Of a stretch of DNA of 41,632 nt, positions 15,170-24,317 are shown piece after piece. Source of the stretch: an uncultured Bacilli bacterium (lineage in GTDB: Bacteria > Bacillota_I > Bacilli_A > RF39 > UBA660); contig CAKOLG010000012.1 of NCBI GenBank assembly GCA_934096175.1, forward strand, positions 1-41,632. The letters run 5' to 3'. Below the pieces are notes generated by a model, which saw nothing but the letters and a program-made list of their open reading frames with translations, made no database searches and was not told the origin of the DNA. The position numbers and the translations under genes were made by a program. Position 1 is the first letter of the stretch. The number at the start of each line of letters is the position of its first letter.

Positions 15170-15778
15170 ATGAATAAAAAGGGTTATATTTTAATTTTAG
15201 CTATACTATGTTTATTATTAACTGGATGTAATAATAAATACGAAGGTTACTGGTGCCGTTACAACGAAACTGCAACCATAGTTGTTTTACTTAAAGAAGA
15301 TATTACAGAAAGCCAAAAAAATACAATTTCTGACAAAATTAATAACTTTGTTAATTTAGATTCTGTTTCGTACTACAATAAAGAAAACTATAGTGAGTTA
15401 ATTGGCGATTATAGTGATAGTTTATTTGATGCTTACGTAGTTTCCTTTACATCATTAGATTCTATAGGTACATATGTAGACGAGCTTAATAAACTTGACG
15501 GAGTTGAAGATGCAAGTCAAAATAGCGCAAAAAACAATATTGAGCTTTATCATTTAGACAAAAATAAAAAATATAGTTTTACAAATTCTGATGAAGCTAA
15601 CGAAGAGGACTTAATTAATGGCAAATACAAAATCAAAAATGGCGTTATAACATTTAAACCAACTGATGGCAGTAAAACAACAATGCTATATATTAAAGAT
15701 GAACACTTATGTGGTGATGCAGAATGTACAAAAATTTTTGCCAAAAGCGATGCTAAATGTAGCAGCCTTTCAAAATAA
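15170..15778 (+). CDS. Lipoprotein with FtsX extracellular-domain-like region
   Basis: A 202-aa lipoprotein with a clear lipobox LLTGC (Cys20). Residues about 36-115 (IVVLLKEDITESQKNTISDKI...LFDAYVVSFTSLDSIGTYVDELNKLDGVEDA) follow the pattern of the FtsX extracellular domain. In FtsX this domain lies between TM1 and TM2 and activates cell-wall hydrolases. Here it stands alone without the permease. The C-terminal part (140-202) has a Cys pair, CGDAEC, and no recognised family. SD GAGGAG. Confidence 0.78.
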   Translation: MNKKGYILILAILCLLLTGCNNKYEGYWCRYNETATIVVLLKEDITESQKNTISDKINNFVNLDSVSYYNKENYSELIGDYSDSLFDAYVVSFTSLDSIGTYVDELNKLDGVEDASQNSAKNNIELYHLDKNKKYSFTNSDEANEEDLINGKYKIKNGVITFKPTDGSKTTMLYIKDEHLCGDAECTKIFAKSDAKCSSLSK

Positions 15779-15810
15779 CATTAAGCCTTATGTATTAAAG
15801 GAGAAATAAA

Positions 15811-16332
15811 TTGAAAAAATACTATCCAAGTTACTATTATCAAAACATTTTTACAATTAGATATGATCATTTAATAAAAAAAGGCATAAAATGTTTATTA
15901 TTTGATTTAGATAATACAATTGCCGAACCAAAGCAAAAAGAACCAGACCAAAAAACAATAGATTTCATTACACATTTAAAACAACAAGGTTTCCAAGTAA
16001 TTATTTTTTCAAACGCCTTCAAATTCCGTGTTCAAAGATATCAAAAAATTTTAAATGTTGAAGCCTATTCTTTTGCTTGCAAACCATTAAAATTTCAATA
16101 TCAAAAAGTTTTAAAAAAATTTAATTTAAAACCAAACGAAATCGTCGCAATCGGTGACCAATTATTTACAGATATTAAAGGAGCTAACAAATTAGGCATA
16201 TCAAGTATTTTAATAACTCCTATTTCTAGTAACGAAAATTTCTTAACTAAATTTAATCGAATCCGTGAAAATCGTTTATATAACAAAATGGCAAAAGAAA
16301 AAAAATTAATAAGAGGTAATTATGACAAATAA
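15811..16332 (+). CDS. yqeG: YqeG-family HAD phosphatase
   Basis: A 173-aa HAD subclass IIIA phosphatase. Motif I FDLDNTIAE (about 31-39) has the nucleophile and general-acid Asp pair. Motif II is IFSNA (about 65-69). Motif III/IV are KPLKFQYQKVL and AIGDQLFTDIKGAN (about 112-125). The start codon is TTG, supported by AAAGGAG. It overlaps yqeH by 11 nt, the conserved pairing in Firmicutes; substrate unproven. Confidence 0.92.
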   Translation: MKKYYPSYYYQNIFTIRYDHLIKKGIKCLLFDLDNTIAEPKQKEPDQKTIDFITHLKQQGFQVIIFSNAFKFRVQRYQKILNVEAYSFACKPLKFQYQKVLKKFNLKPNEIVAIGDQLFTDIKGANKLGISSILITPISSNENFLTKFNRIRENRLYNKMAKEKKLIRGNYDK

Positions 16333-17320
16333 AAAATGTAGTGGTTGTGGTGTTGAATTACAATCAGAAAATTCCAAAGAAAAAGGCTATATTAAACCAG
16401 AAATTATAAAAAATGCCAAATACTGTGAAAGATGCTTTAAAATTACTCACTATAATGAAAAACTTATTGTACCACTTAAAAATATTAATGAGCATGTAAT
16501 AAACGAAGTTAATAAAAACAAAAAATATGTATTTTTTTTAATTGACTTATTAAATATTAATAACGAAACAATAAATACCTTTAAAAAAATTAAAGCAAAT
16601 AAGACTTTAGTTGTCAGCAAATTAGATATTATTCCAAAAAGTATCAAGCAAACTACGGTAAATAGTTGGTTGAAATCAGAATACAAAATAGAAGAAAACA
16701 TTATTTTTATTAGTTCAAAAAAAAGCTTAAATATTGAACAAATTTATAATATTCTTGCTAAAGAAAATCAAAATCAAGCTTACATATTAGGTTTCACAAA
16801 TGCTGGTAAATCTACATTAATAAATAAACTCTGCCTTGGCAACAACATTACTGACAATATAATTACAACAAGTTTAATACCAAACACAACCTTGGATTTT
16901 ATTAAAATAAAATTAAATGATCAATTGACTATTATAGATTCACCAGGTTTTACCATGCAAGATAACTTATACAAAGACAATGAATTTGAATTAATAGAAA
17001 GAATAAATCCTAAATGCTTTTTAAAACCTGTGACATATCAAACAAAAAATAATACAAGTTTAACAATTGAAAATAAAATAAAAATTATTCCTGGCAATCT
17101 AAACAGTTTAACTTTTTACATGAGTAATCAAATAAAAATTATTAAAAATTTTGAAAAAGACATCTTTTTAAATGATAAAGCATTCTCAACTTACAAAATT
17201 GAGGAAAATAGCGATCTTGTTATTAAAGGTATCGGATTTATCAATATTAAAAAAGCTTGTACTTTAAAAGTATATTCAGAATACCAAAATTTAATTGAGA
17301 TCAGAAAATCAATGTTTTAA
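16322..17320 (+). CDS. yqeH: Ribosome-assembly GTPase YqeH (circularly permuted)
   Basis: A 332-aa GTPase needed for 30S assembly. An N-terminal zinc finger has CSGCG (about 5-9) and CERCF (about 36-40). The permuted G-domain order is visible: G4 SKLD, then FISSKK, then G1 GFTNAGKSTLIN (about 157-168) and G3 DSPGF (about 205-209). The C-terminal part is the usual YqeH RNA-binding region. SD AGAGG at the end of yqeG. The length is a little below B. subtilis (366 aa). Confidence 0.93.
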   Translation: MTNKKCSGCGVELQSENSKEKGYIKPEIIKNAKYCERCFKITHYNEKLIVPLKNINEHVINEVNKNKKYVFFLIDLLNINNETINTFKKIKANKTLVVSKLDIIPKSIKQTTVNSWLKSEYKIEENIIFISSKKSLNIEQIYNILAKENQNQAYILGFTNAGKSTLINKLCLGNNITDNIITTSLIPNTTLDFIKIKLNDQLTIIDSPGFTMQDNLYKDNEFELIERINPKCFLKPVTYQTKNNTSLTIENKIKIIPGNLNSLTFYMSNQIKIIKNFEKDIFLNDKAFSTYKIEENSDLVIKGIGFINIKKACTLKVYSEYQNLIEIRKSMF

Positions 17321-17344
17321 AATAATATAAGAAGTAGGTGTATT

Positions 17345-19132
17345 ATGTCTAAAATTAGAGTTATGAGTGATAATTTAGCAAATAAAATTGCAGCAGGCGA
17401 GGTAGTTGAAAAATGTGCTTCAGTAGTTAAAGAATTAGTTGAAAACAGTATCGATGCCAAAGCAACAGCAATAAAAATAGATTTAAAAAATGGTGGTTTA
17501 TCAGAAATTAAAATAACAGATAATGGAATCGGCATGGAACATGAGGATGCCGTTCTTTGCTTTGAAAGACATGCTACTAGTAAATTACTTAAAGAAGATG
17601 ACTTATTTTTTATAAATACCCTTGGCTTTAGAGGTGAGGCATTACCATCAATTGCTTCCGTTTCTGAAGTAGATTTAGTTACTTGTGCCACAGAAATTGG
17701 TACACATATTCATATTAAAGGCGGCAAACAAACTATTGAAGAACCAGCCAACAGTCGAGTTGGAACAATTATCACCGTTTCTAATCTCTTTTTTAACACA
17801 CCAGCTCGTTTAAAATACCTAAAAAGCGAACAATATGAATTAGCAAACACTGTATCATTTGTTGAAAAATTAGCACTTTCTTATCCAAAAATATCATTCG
17901 AATTAACAAATAATGGTAAAACAATAACTAAAACAAGCGGATCTGGCAATTTGCTTAAAACAATTCATGAAATATTTGGTTTAAATATTTCTAGCAAAAT
18001 GATTGAAGTAAAAGCAAGTTGTGACGATTATGATATGGAAGGTTATATTTGTAAGCCAGAAATATTAAAATCTAACCGTAATTACATGATTACTATCGTT
18101 AATGGCAGAGTAGTTAAAAATAATGATTTAAATAGAGCAATTAATGATGCATATTTTAGATATAAGCCTGATATTAAGTATCCTGTTGTTGTTTTAAAAT
18201 TTGAAACAGATCCAACTCTTATAGATGTTAATATTCATCCTACTAAACAAGATATAAAATTAAGTAAAATAGATGAACTATATAATATGATATTAGATAC
18301 TATCAAGAAAAAATTATATGAAGAATTACTTATTCCAGATGCTTTAAAAGATGATGATGTCGAAGTGTCACTACCCAAAAATATGATGGAAAAAATAGAA
18401 AACAAATCGGAATTTACAATTGATAATATATATAAAGAAGAAGACGAAACTAAGCAACTAGAGCAACAAGAATTAAAACTTACTATAAATGAACCGACAA
18501 ATGAATATAGAAGTATTAAAGATAGAATCTTAAATCCTCAAGTTAAATCACTAAATTTACAAGTTGTCGGTCAAGTATTAGGTACATACATTGTTTGCCA
18601 AAATGATGAAGGATTATATTTAATTGACCAACATGCCGCAAAAGAGCGAGTTAACTATGAAATGGTTACTAGAGAATTTGAAAATAAACAAACAGACATA
18701 ACAGACACTCTTATACCTATAAATATAGAATTAAATAGTAGTGACTTCATTAAAATAAAAGAAAACCTAGATGTTTTAAATGACCTAGGCTTTCGTATAG
18801 AAGAATTTGGTATTAACACATATACAATCAAATCTCATCCTACATGGTTAAAAGAAGGCTATGAAGAGGAAGTAATAAGGAATATATTTGATGAAATAAT
18901 TAATAACGATGTAAAATTTGATAGACTAAAATTTAATAACCGACTAATAGCAACAATAGCCTGCAAAATGAGTGTTAGGGCTAATACAAGGCTAAGTATG
19001 GAAGCAATGGAAGAAATAGTAAACGAACTAGTAAAATGTAAAAATCCATACAACTGTGCTCACGGTCGACCTTCTATTGTAAAATTTAGCACTTATGAAT
19101 TAGAAAGAATGTTTAAACGAGTAATGAACTAA
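17345..19132 (+). CDS. mutL: DNA mismatch repair protein MutL
   Basis: A 595-aa MutL. The GHKL ATPase domain (1-330) shows NKIAAGEVVE, LVENSIDAKAT, DNGIGM, GFRGEALPSI and GRVVKN. The C-terminal dimerisation/endonuclease domain has DQHAAKERVNYE (about 428-439), ACKMSVRA and CAHGRP, so it is the nicking type found where MutH is lacking. SD AGTAGGTG. mutS is not in the window; the gene follows yqeH by 24 nt. Confidence 0.97.
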   Translation: MSKIRVMSDNLANKIAAGEVVEKCASVVKELVENSIDAKATAIKIDLKNGGLSEIKITDNGIGMEHEDAVLCFERHATSKLLKEDDLFFINTLGFRGEALPSIASVSEVDLVTCATEIGTHIHIKGGKQTIEEPANSRVGTIITVSNLFFNTPARLKYLKSEQYELANTVSFVEKLALSYPKISFELTNNGKTITKTSGSGNLLKTIHEIFGLNISSKMIEVKASCDDYDMEGYICKPEILKSNRNYMITIVNGRVVKNNDLNRAINDAYFRYKPDIKYPVVVLKFETDPTLIDVNIHPTKQDIKLSKIDELYNMILDTIKKKLYEELLIPDALKDDDVEVSLPKNMMEKIENKSEFTIDNIYKEEDETKQLEQQELKLTINEPTNEYRSIKDRILNPQVKSLNLQVVGQVLGTYIVCQNDEGLYLIDQHAAKERVNYEMVTREFENKQTDITDTLIPINIELNSSDFIKIKENLDVLNDLGFRIEEFGINTYTIKSHPTWLKEGYEEEVIRNIFDEIINNDVKFDRLKFNNRLIATIACKMSVRANTRLSMEAMEEIVNELVKCKNPYNCAHGRPSIVKFSTYELERMFKRVMN

Positions 19133-19150
19133 AAAGCTTATTTTTTAGTT
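19127..19150. terminator. Bidirectional terminator after mutL
   Basis: AACTAAAAA/TTTTTTAGTT stem around GCTTA includes the mutL stop and the stop of the convergent gene. Confidence 0.75.
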
Positions 19151-20031
19151 AAAAGTAGTTTAAATTCATGTATGCCATCATCATAATATGCATTAAGCGA
19201 CGTACCGAATGAATTTTCAATTTGTTCTATAAATTCATCTGTAGTTAACTCACCTTTTAAAATAGCACTAACTCCTTCTAGAATTATCTCTGGGCAAAGC
19301 ATATAAACATTAAACAAAGCTAAAGAATAATAAAAAGAAATTAAATAAGTACGCATCGCTTCTGCACCAGCTGTAATTTCATCAGTAGATATATTGTCAT
19401 TTAAATCTCCAATATTATTAATTTTATGATATATTTCAATATATTTTATAATACTATCCTTTAATTCAGAAAAAAACATTTTGGTTTTACGTGAATCAGA
19501 AGCATTATATGCACATATCATTGCTGTTAAAGTTGGTATAGTTTCACTTGTTGTAAAAGCATTTGTACATTCTAAAGCATTTCGATCCTTTAAAGCACGA
19601 GCGATTTCATAATCAATAAAATATTGTGAAGCACTATTTAAAATACTGGGCATATATAAAGCAATAGCTTCCTTTGAAAATTGTGCATTCGTTTGTACAT
19701 ATTTAAATTTTAAAACAAAACTTGAATCAAAATTATGACCAGCATCTACATATTGAAGAGAATTAATCAAACCTAAAGTTTGAAAACATACATCTGTATC
19801 TTTAAAAGTGACAAAATCTTTAATTACCATTTCTAAATATTCTATTATATAAGATTGAACACTATAAGCAACTCTTGGTCCATAAAAACTTTCACCTAGA
19901 TTTTCAAAATCATGAATAACAGTATTAACTAAATTATTCATTTCCTTTGTAGGAGCTTCCAAAGAAAAATAATTTTTCATTACCATTTTATCTCTATAAA
20001 GACTTTTTAACATTACTTCCAAGCTATCCAT
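19138..20031 (-). CDS. Uncharacterised helical protein
   Basis: A 297-aa soluble-looking protein, mostly alpha-helical by composition, with no signal peptide or clear TM segment and no family I recognise. The start at 20031 is placed by AAGGAG 8 nt upstream; a TTG two codons earlier is too close to the SD. It is a monocistronic gene facing mutL and divergent from miaA. Codon use and AT content are like its neighbours, so it is probably a native lineage gene rather than a recent import. Confidence 0.65.
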   Translation of the reverse strand: MDSLEVMLKSLYRDKMVMKNYFSLEAPTKEMNNLVNTVIHDFENLGESFYGPRVAYSVQSYIIEYLEMVIKDFVTFKDTDVCFQTLGLINSLQYVDAGHNFDSSFVLKFKYVQTNAQFSKEAIALYMPSILNSASQYFIDYEIARALKDRNALECTNAFTTSETIPTLTAMICAYNASDSRKTKMFFSELKDSIIKYIEIYHKINNIGDLNDNISTDEITAGAEAMRTYLISFYYSLALFNVYMLCPEIILEGVSAILKGELTTDEFIEQIENSFGTSLNAYYDDGIHEFKLLLTKK

Positions 20032-20152
20032 AAGCAATTCTCCTTACTTAAGCAATACATTAATTAATCAATATTGCTAAACGTTTTTTAAAATCCACTA
20101 TAAACCACTTCATACAGTAAGTATAATCAATATATATAAATATGTCAAAATA

Positions 20153-20161
20153 TGGTATAAT
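20153..20161 (+). promoter_or_regulatory. Extended -10 promoter of miaA
   Basis: TGGTATAAT (TG-N-TATAAT) lies 28 nt before the miaA start; no good -35 box is seen. Confidence 0.65.
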
Positions 20162-20188
20162 CTTTATATAAAAAGAGAAGTGATTTAT

Positions 20189-21058
20189 ATGATTGTTGCG
20201 ATAGTTGGACCTACAGGAGTAGGTAAAACTAAATTGTCTATAGAACTTGCTAAAAAATATAATGCTATTATTGTAAATTGTGATGCTATGCAAGTATATA
20301 AAAACTTAAATATTGGTACAGCTAAAATTAAAGAAACAGAAAAAGAAGGAATTCCTCATTACCTTTTTGATATAAAAGACGTTACAGAAAATTACAGCGT
20401 ATATGACTATCAAAAAGACCTTCGTAATATTCTTAACAATAATAAAACAAAAAATATTATTATTGTTGGTGGCACAGGATTATACTTAAAAGCCGGACTT
20501 TACGACTATCGTTTTAATACAGAAGAAAATAAAGCAGATTATAGCCAATTAAGTAATGAAGATTTATATAAATTAGTCTTAAAAAAAGATCCTTTAACTA
20601 AGATTCACCCTAACAATAGAGTTCGCTTAGAAAGATTTTTAACCAAAGAACAAACAGAATTTGTTCCACCAATAAAATTATATAACCACACGATAATTGG
20701 TTTAACAACTGAGCGAAAAAACTTATATGATATAATTAACCGTCGCGTCGATAAAATGCTTGAAGACGGTTTAGTTAACGAAGCAAAATATTTTTATGAC
20801 AGGAAAATTAAAGCAAAACCATTGCTTGCCGGAATAGGATATAAAGAATTATACGAGTATTTTGCTAACAAGCTAACTCTTGAACAGGCAGTCGAAAAAA
20901 TTAAACAAAATTCTCGACATTATGCTAAAAGACAATATACCTTTTTTAATCACCAACTAGAAGTAAATTGGTTTAATGTTGATTTTGCAAATTTTACAAA
21001 TACCGTAAAAGAAGTTGAAGACTTTATTGAAAAGGAGAATTATTATGATAGAAGCTAA
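20189..21058 (+). CDS. miaA: tRNA dimethylallyltransferase
   Basis: A 289-aa enzyme that adds dimethylallyl to A37 of tRNAs reading UNN codons. P-loop GPTGVGKTKLS (7-17), then NCDAMQVYKNLNIGTAK, GGTGLYLKA (about 95-103), GLTTERKNLYDIINRRVD and GIGYKELYEY match the family. The ATG at 20189 is preferred over a GTG at 20180, by SD AGAGAAG and the family start. It overlaps the next ABC gene by 14 nt. Confidence 0.96.
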   Translation: MIVAIVGPTGVGKTKLSIELAKKYNAIIVNCDAMQVYKNLNIGTAKIKETEKEGIPHYLFDIKDVTENYSVYDYQKDLRNILNNNKTKNIIIVGGTGLYLKAGLYDYRFNTEENKADYSQLSNEDLYKLVLKKDPLTKIHPNNRVRLERFLTKEQTEFVPPIKLYNHTIIGLTTERKNLYDIINRRVDKMLEDGLVNEAKYFYDRKIKAKPLLAGIGYKELYEYFANKLTLEQAVEKIKQNSRHYAKRQYTFFNHQLEVNWFNVDFANFTNTVKEVEDFIEKENYYDRS

Positions 21059-21800
21059 AAACGTTACTAAAGAATTTACTAAAACAATTTCAAAAAAGCA
21101 AAAAATTAATTTTTTAGCAGATGATAATATATCATTTACTGTCAAGGACGGTGAAATTTTAGGCATTTTAGGTCCAAATGGAGCAGGTAAAACTACCTTA
21201 CTTAGAATGCTTGCTGGCGTTATGACACCGACAAAAGGTGAAATATTAATTGACGAAAAAACATATTTAACAAATGACATTGAAATTAAAAGAAATATAG
21301 CTTTTCTTTCTGGAAACACAAAATTGTATAAAGATATAACAGCTTATGAGTTATTAGAAATGTGTGCTAAATACTATGGAGTACCTAATAATGAAATAGT
21401 TTCAAGAATAAATACAATTGCTAAAGAATTTAATTTAGAAGAATTTTTACACCAAAAATTAAGTAATTTATCAACTGGACAAAGTCAAAGAATTAACATC
21501 GCTAGATGCATAATTCATGATCCAAAATATTACATATTTGATGAAGCTACCAGTGGCTTAGATATCCTATCTAGCAAAGTAATCCTAGATTTTATAAAAA
21601 AAGAAAAAGCCCGAAATAAAAGCATTATATATTCAACCCATTATATGGAAGAAGCAGAAAATATTTGTGATAGAGTAATATTAATTCACAAAGGCCAAAT
21701 AATCAAAGAAGGAACCCCAAAATCAATTATTAAAGATACAAATACAACAAATTTGCGTGATGCTTTCTTTGCATTAATTGGAGGTGCTGAAAATGAATAA
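21045..21800 (+). CDS. natA: ABC transporter ATP-binding protein (NatA-like)
   Basis: A 251-aa ATPase subunit. Walker A GPNGAGKTT (about 47-55), Q-loop region, signature LSTGQSQRINIAR (about 145), Walker B YYIFDEATSGLD and H-loop STHYMEEA are all present. The N-terminal MIEAKNVTKEF and the paired ABC-2 permease fit the NatAB type, which exports Na+ in B. subtilis; the substrate here is not shown. SD AAAGGAG at 21031-21037 fixes the start. Symbol tentative. Confidence 0.88.
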   Translation: MIEAKNVTKEFTKTISKKQKINFLADDNISFTVKDGEILGILGPNGAGKTTLLRMLAGVMTPTKGEILIDEKTYLTNDIEIKRNIAFLSGNTKLYKDITAYELLEMCAKYYGVPNNEIVSRINTIAKEFNLEEFLHQKLSNLSTGQSQRINIARCIIHDPKYYIFDEATSGLDILSSKVILDFIKKEKARNKSIIYSTHYMEEAENICDRVILIHKGQIIKEGTPKSIIKDTNTTNLRDAFFALIGGAENE

Positions 21801-22941
21801 CATAATAATAACTATAAAAAAAGAACTGCGAAGTATATTTAGAGATAAAAAGACTCTAGCGACACTTTTTATATATCCTATTATGATTCCTTTAATGATT
21901 GTTTTATATGGCACAATTTATGAAAATGTCGATACTGATAATACAGATGTAACAATCGGAATAAATTATTCTATCAATGAAAAGGAAAAAAATATTTTAG
22001 AAGATTTAAAAATAAACTATATAGCGTATGATAATCTTGCTGATATGCAAAAAGCTTATGAAGAAAAAACAATTGACGCTTATGTTTCATATGATGATTC
22101 AAAACCTCAATACACAGTATATTCTAGTACAAGTAGTGCGGAAGGATTATCTGTAAATGCCATTATCTACCAGTATTTAGAAACATATAGTCAAAACCTA
22201 ACTAATGAATATTTAATAAATAAAAATATTGATTTAAACGAAGCTTATAATCATTTTAGCATTGAAAGTATCGAGCTAGGTAATAATAACTATGCAGTTA
22301 CAATAGTTTTAAGTATATGTCTAACATATATAATATTATCAATCTGTATAGGTACAAGTAATATGGCCATATCAACATCAGCTAGTGAAAAAGAAAATGG
22401 TACATTAGAAACAATTTTAACTTTCCCAATTAAAAAAACTGAATTAATATTGGGCAAATATTTTTCTTCAGTAGTGGTTGGTTTTGTAGCTGGTTTAATG
22501 AGTTTAACATTCATGATAGTAGGCCTTTATATTGCTAAAAATTATTACACAATCTTTGAGTCTTTCGAACTTGCTTTGAATATAAAGTCAATTTTAGGTA
22601 GTTTAATTACAATTTTATCGGCTGCAATCTTTATATCAGGTATCGCACTAATTCTTACTGCCTTTGCAAAAACATATAAAGAAGCACAAAGCCAAGTAAG
22701 TATGATTACAATAATTGCCATGATCCCAATGTTTATTTCAATTTTAGGTTTAAATATTGATACTTACTATTATTTAATACCTATTTGCAACTTCGAACAA
22801 ATCTTAAATGATTTATTTACTAATAATTTAACGTTTACTAACACTTTTATAACTTTAGGCTCGAGTATTGTTTACATAACAGTAGTAATAACTTACATAA
22901 TAAAAGCTTATAATTCTGAAAAAATATTATTTAATAACTAA
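21793..22941 (+). CDS. natB: ABC-2 type permease (NatB-like)
   Basis: A 382-aa membrane partner of the ATPase just upstream (8-nt overlap). TM1 (about 21-40) follows KKELRSIFRDKK. A long exterior loop (about 45-165) leads to five TMs (about 166-375), with the ABC-2 motif STSASEKENGTLETILTFPI (about 195-214) before TM3. SD GGAGGTGC at 21780-21787 sets the ATG at 21793. The topology matches NatB/CcmB-like ABC-2 exporters. Confidence 0.88.
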   Translation: MNNIIITIKKELRSIFRDKKTLATLFIYPIMIPLMIVLYGTIYENVDTDNTDVTIGINYSINEKEKNILEDLKINYIAYDNLADMQKAYEEKTIDAYVSYDDSKPQYTVYSSTSSAEGLSVNAIIYQYLETYSQNLTNEYLINKNIDLNEAYNHFSIESIELGNNNYAVTIVLSICLTYIILSICIGTSNMAISTSASEKENGTLETILTFPIKKTELILGKYFSSVVVGFVAGLMSLTFMIVGLYIAKNYYTIFESFELALNIKSILGSLITILSAAIFISGIALILTAFAKTYKEAQSQVSMITIIAMIPMFISILGLNIDTYYYLIPICNFEQILNDLFTNNLTFTNTFITLGSSIVYITVVITYIIKAYNSEKILFNN

Positions 22942-22964
22942 AAAAAGACGTTGGTCTTTTTTTT
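22941..22964. terminator. Terminator between natB and the transglutaminase gene
   Basis: AAAAAAGAC/GTCTTTTTTTT stem with loop GTTG. It can serve both convergent genes. Confidence 0.85.
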
Positions 22965-23886
22965 AATTATTAAACTCCAAATAAACGTCTTTTTTAAATA
23001 AATGTTCACTGCCACCTTCATCCAATTCTTCTAATTCTTCATTATCAATTAAAAAATAATTATGCGACAATGTATCAATCCCAGAAGGGCTAACAGGATC
23101 ATCCCAAGTTAAATCTAAATGCAACCACTGGTCATCAAGATAAACTGCGTTCCAAACATGATTTTCACTAGAAATACGAAAGTTTGGAATTTTTAACATA
23201 TTTAAAATAGCACTCATTGTATCAGCGTATCCGCTACATATTGCATAATGATCATAAATAACACCTTGTATTCTACTAGAATCATATAACGATGAGTTAT
23301 TATTAGCTTTATCAGTGTCATATTTAGTATGATCAATTATATAATCATGAACTGCTAAAATTTTTTCATAATCATCCATATCATCATCTATAGTATAATC
23401 TATAATTTGTTCCAAACGCCGATTTATTTCGCTTATTTCTGTAGCTGAATACACATGAGTAATTTTGATTGTAATAGCTCCAGTTTCATCATATAAAGTT
23501 CTAATTAAATTATATGAATTAAAAGGATGTACATAATTATTTATATCACCTAGTAATTCCGTATCAAGACTAAGATTTTTGACATCATTCATACATGAAG
23601 AATAAGTGTCAGGGCAATAAAAAGTAAATTCATCCCAACCTTGATTTAAAACGCTATAATAAATATTCAGTAAATCATTATAATTATTTGGTGAATACTC
23701 CTTTACTTGTTTAAAACTTATAAATTCATCTTTATTAGAATAATTATTACCCGGTAAAATAACAACTTCTGTATTTTCATCTTCTTCCAATAAAAATTCA
23801 TTCTTTATATTATCAAAATTAAGATATATAGCAAACAAAGATATTATTAACAAAAGAAATAAAATAATATTTTTCAGTTTTATCAT
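22963..23886 (-). CDS. Membrane-anchored transglutaminase-like protein
   Basis: A 307-aa protein with one N-terminal TM (about 4-23) and an exterior transglutaminase-like domain (about 180-285). The catalytic triad is visible: Cys in YAICSGYADTMSAIL, His in NHVWNAVYL and Asp in LDLTWDDP. Such proteins in Firmicutes are thought to act on cell-surface proteins or as proteases; the substrate is unknown. The start at 23886 is set by AGGTGGTGA; the open frame runs upstream to 23913. The region between (about 45-175) has no recognised domain. Confidence 0.85.
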   Translation of the reverse strand: MIKLKNIILFLLLIISLFAIYLNFDNIKNEFLLEEDENTEVVILPGNNYSNKDEFISFKQVKEYSPNNYNDLLNIYYSVLNQGWDEFTFYCPDTYSSCMNDVKNLSLDTELLGDINNYVHPFNSYNLIRTLYDETGAITIKITHVYSATEISEINRRLEQIIDYTIDDDMDDYEKILAVHDYIIDHTKYDTDKANNNSSLYDSSRIQGVIYDHYAICSGYADTMSAILNMLKIPNFRISSENHVWNAVYLDDQWLHLDLTWDDPVSPSGIDTLSHNYFLIDNEELEELDEGGSEHLFKKDVYLEFNN

Positions 23887-23911
23887 AAAATCACCACCTA
23901 AATTATAGCAC

Positions 23912-23936
23912 AAAAAAATGAAGTATATTACTTCAT
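23912..23936 (-). terminator. Terminator of rpsT
   Basis: On the minus strand ATGAAGTA/TACTTCAT (23918-23925 with 23929-23936) is followed by T6-7. It overlaps the rpsT stop codon. Confidence 0.8.
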
Positions 23937-24191
23937 ATTTTTTACTTTATTATTTAATCTTGATTTTTCTCTATCAGCAGTATTCTTTTTAACAATTCCC
24001 TTGCTAACAGCTTTATCAATGTTCTTTTGTACTTTTTTAACAGCTTCAGTAGCAGCGGCTGCATCCTTTGCAATTATAGCCTTTTCGCATTCTTTAATTG
24101 AATTTTTAATTCTTGCTTTATACTCATGATTTTGTTCAGTTTTCTTTGCTATAACTTTTATTGCCTTCTTAGAACTCTTAATATTTGCCAT
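23928..24191 (-). CDS. rpsT: 30S ribosomal protein S20
   Basis: An 87-aa three-helix basic protein binding 16S rRNA. ANIKSSKKAIKVIAKKTEQN at the start, and KGIVKKNTADREKSRLNNKV near the end, are diagnostic of bS20. The ATG at 24191 lies after GAAGGAGCGACGAAGG; an in-frame start nine codons upstream would put the SD inside the protein. It is divergent from spoIIP, as in Bacillus, but gpr is missing between them. Confidence 0.97.
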   Translation of the reverse strand: MANIKSSKKAIKVIAKKTEQNHEYKARIKNSIKECEKAIIAKDAAAATEAVKKVQKNIDKAVSKGIVKKNTADREKSRLNNKVKNMK

Positions 24192-24223
24192 CCTTCGTCG
24201 CTCCTTCCTTAAATACATATAGA

Positions 24224-24252
24224 ATTATACTAAATATTATTGTTAAATGCAA
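24224..24252 (-). promoter_or_regulatory. Sigma-A promoter of rpsT
   Basis: On the minus strand TTGCAT (complement of 24247-24252) and TATAAT (complement of 24224-24229) are 17 nt apart, about 33 nt before the rpsT start. Confidence 0.8.
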
Positions 24253-24317
24253 GTAAAATAAGAAAAAACGACATTTATTTAACCTAAAACAATATATATT
24301 ATACAAAAGGTGATAAT

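Noticed and set aside
23902..23907. TATAAT upstream of the transglutaminase gene as its -10 box
   Set aside because: A start 7 nt downstream would fall inside the SD and no -35 box fits, so it is likely chance in AT-rich DNA.
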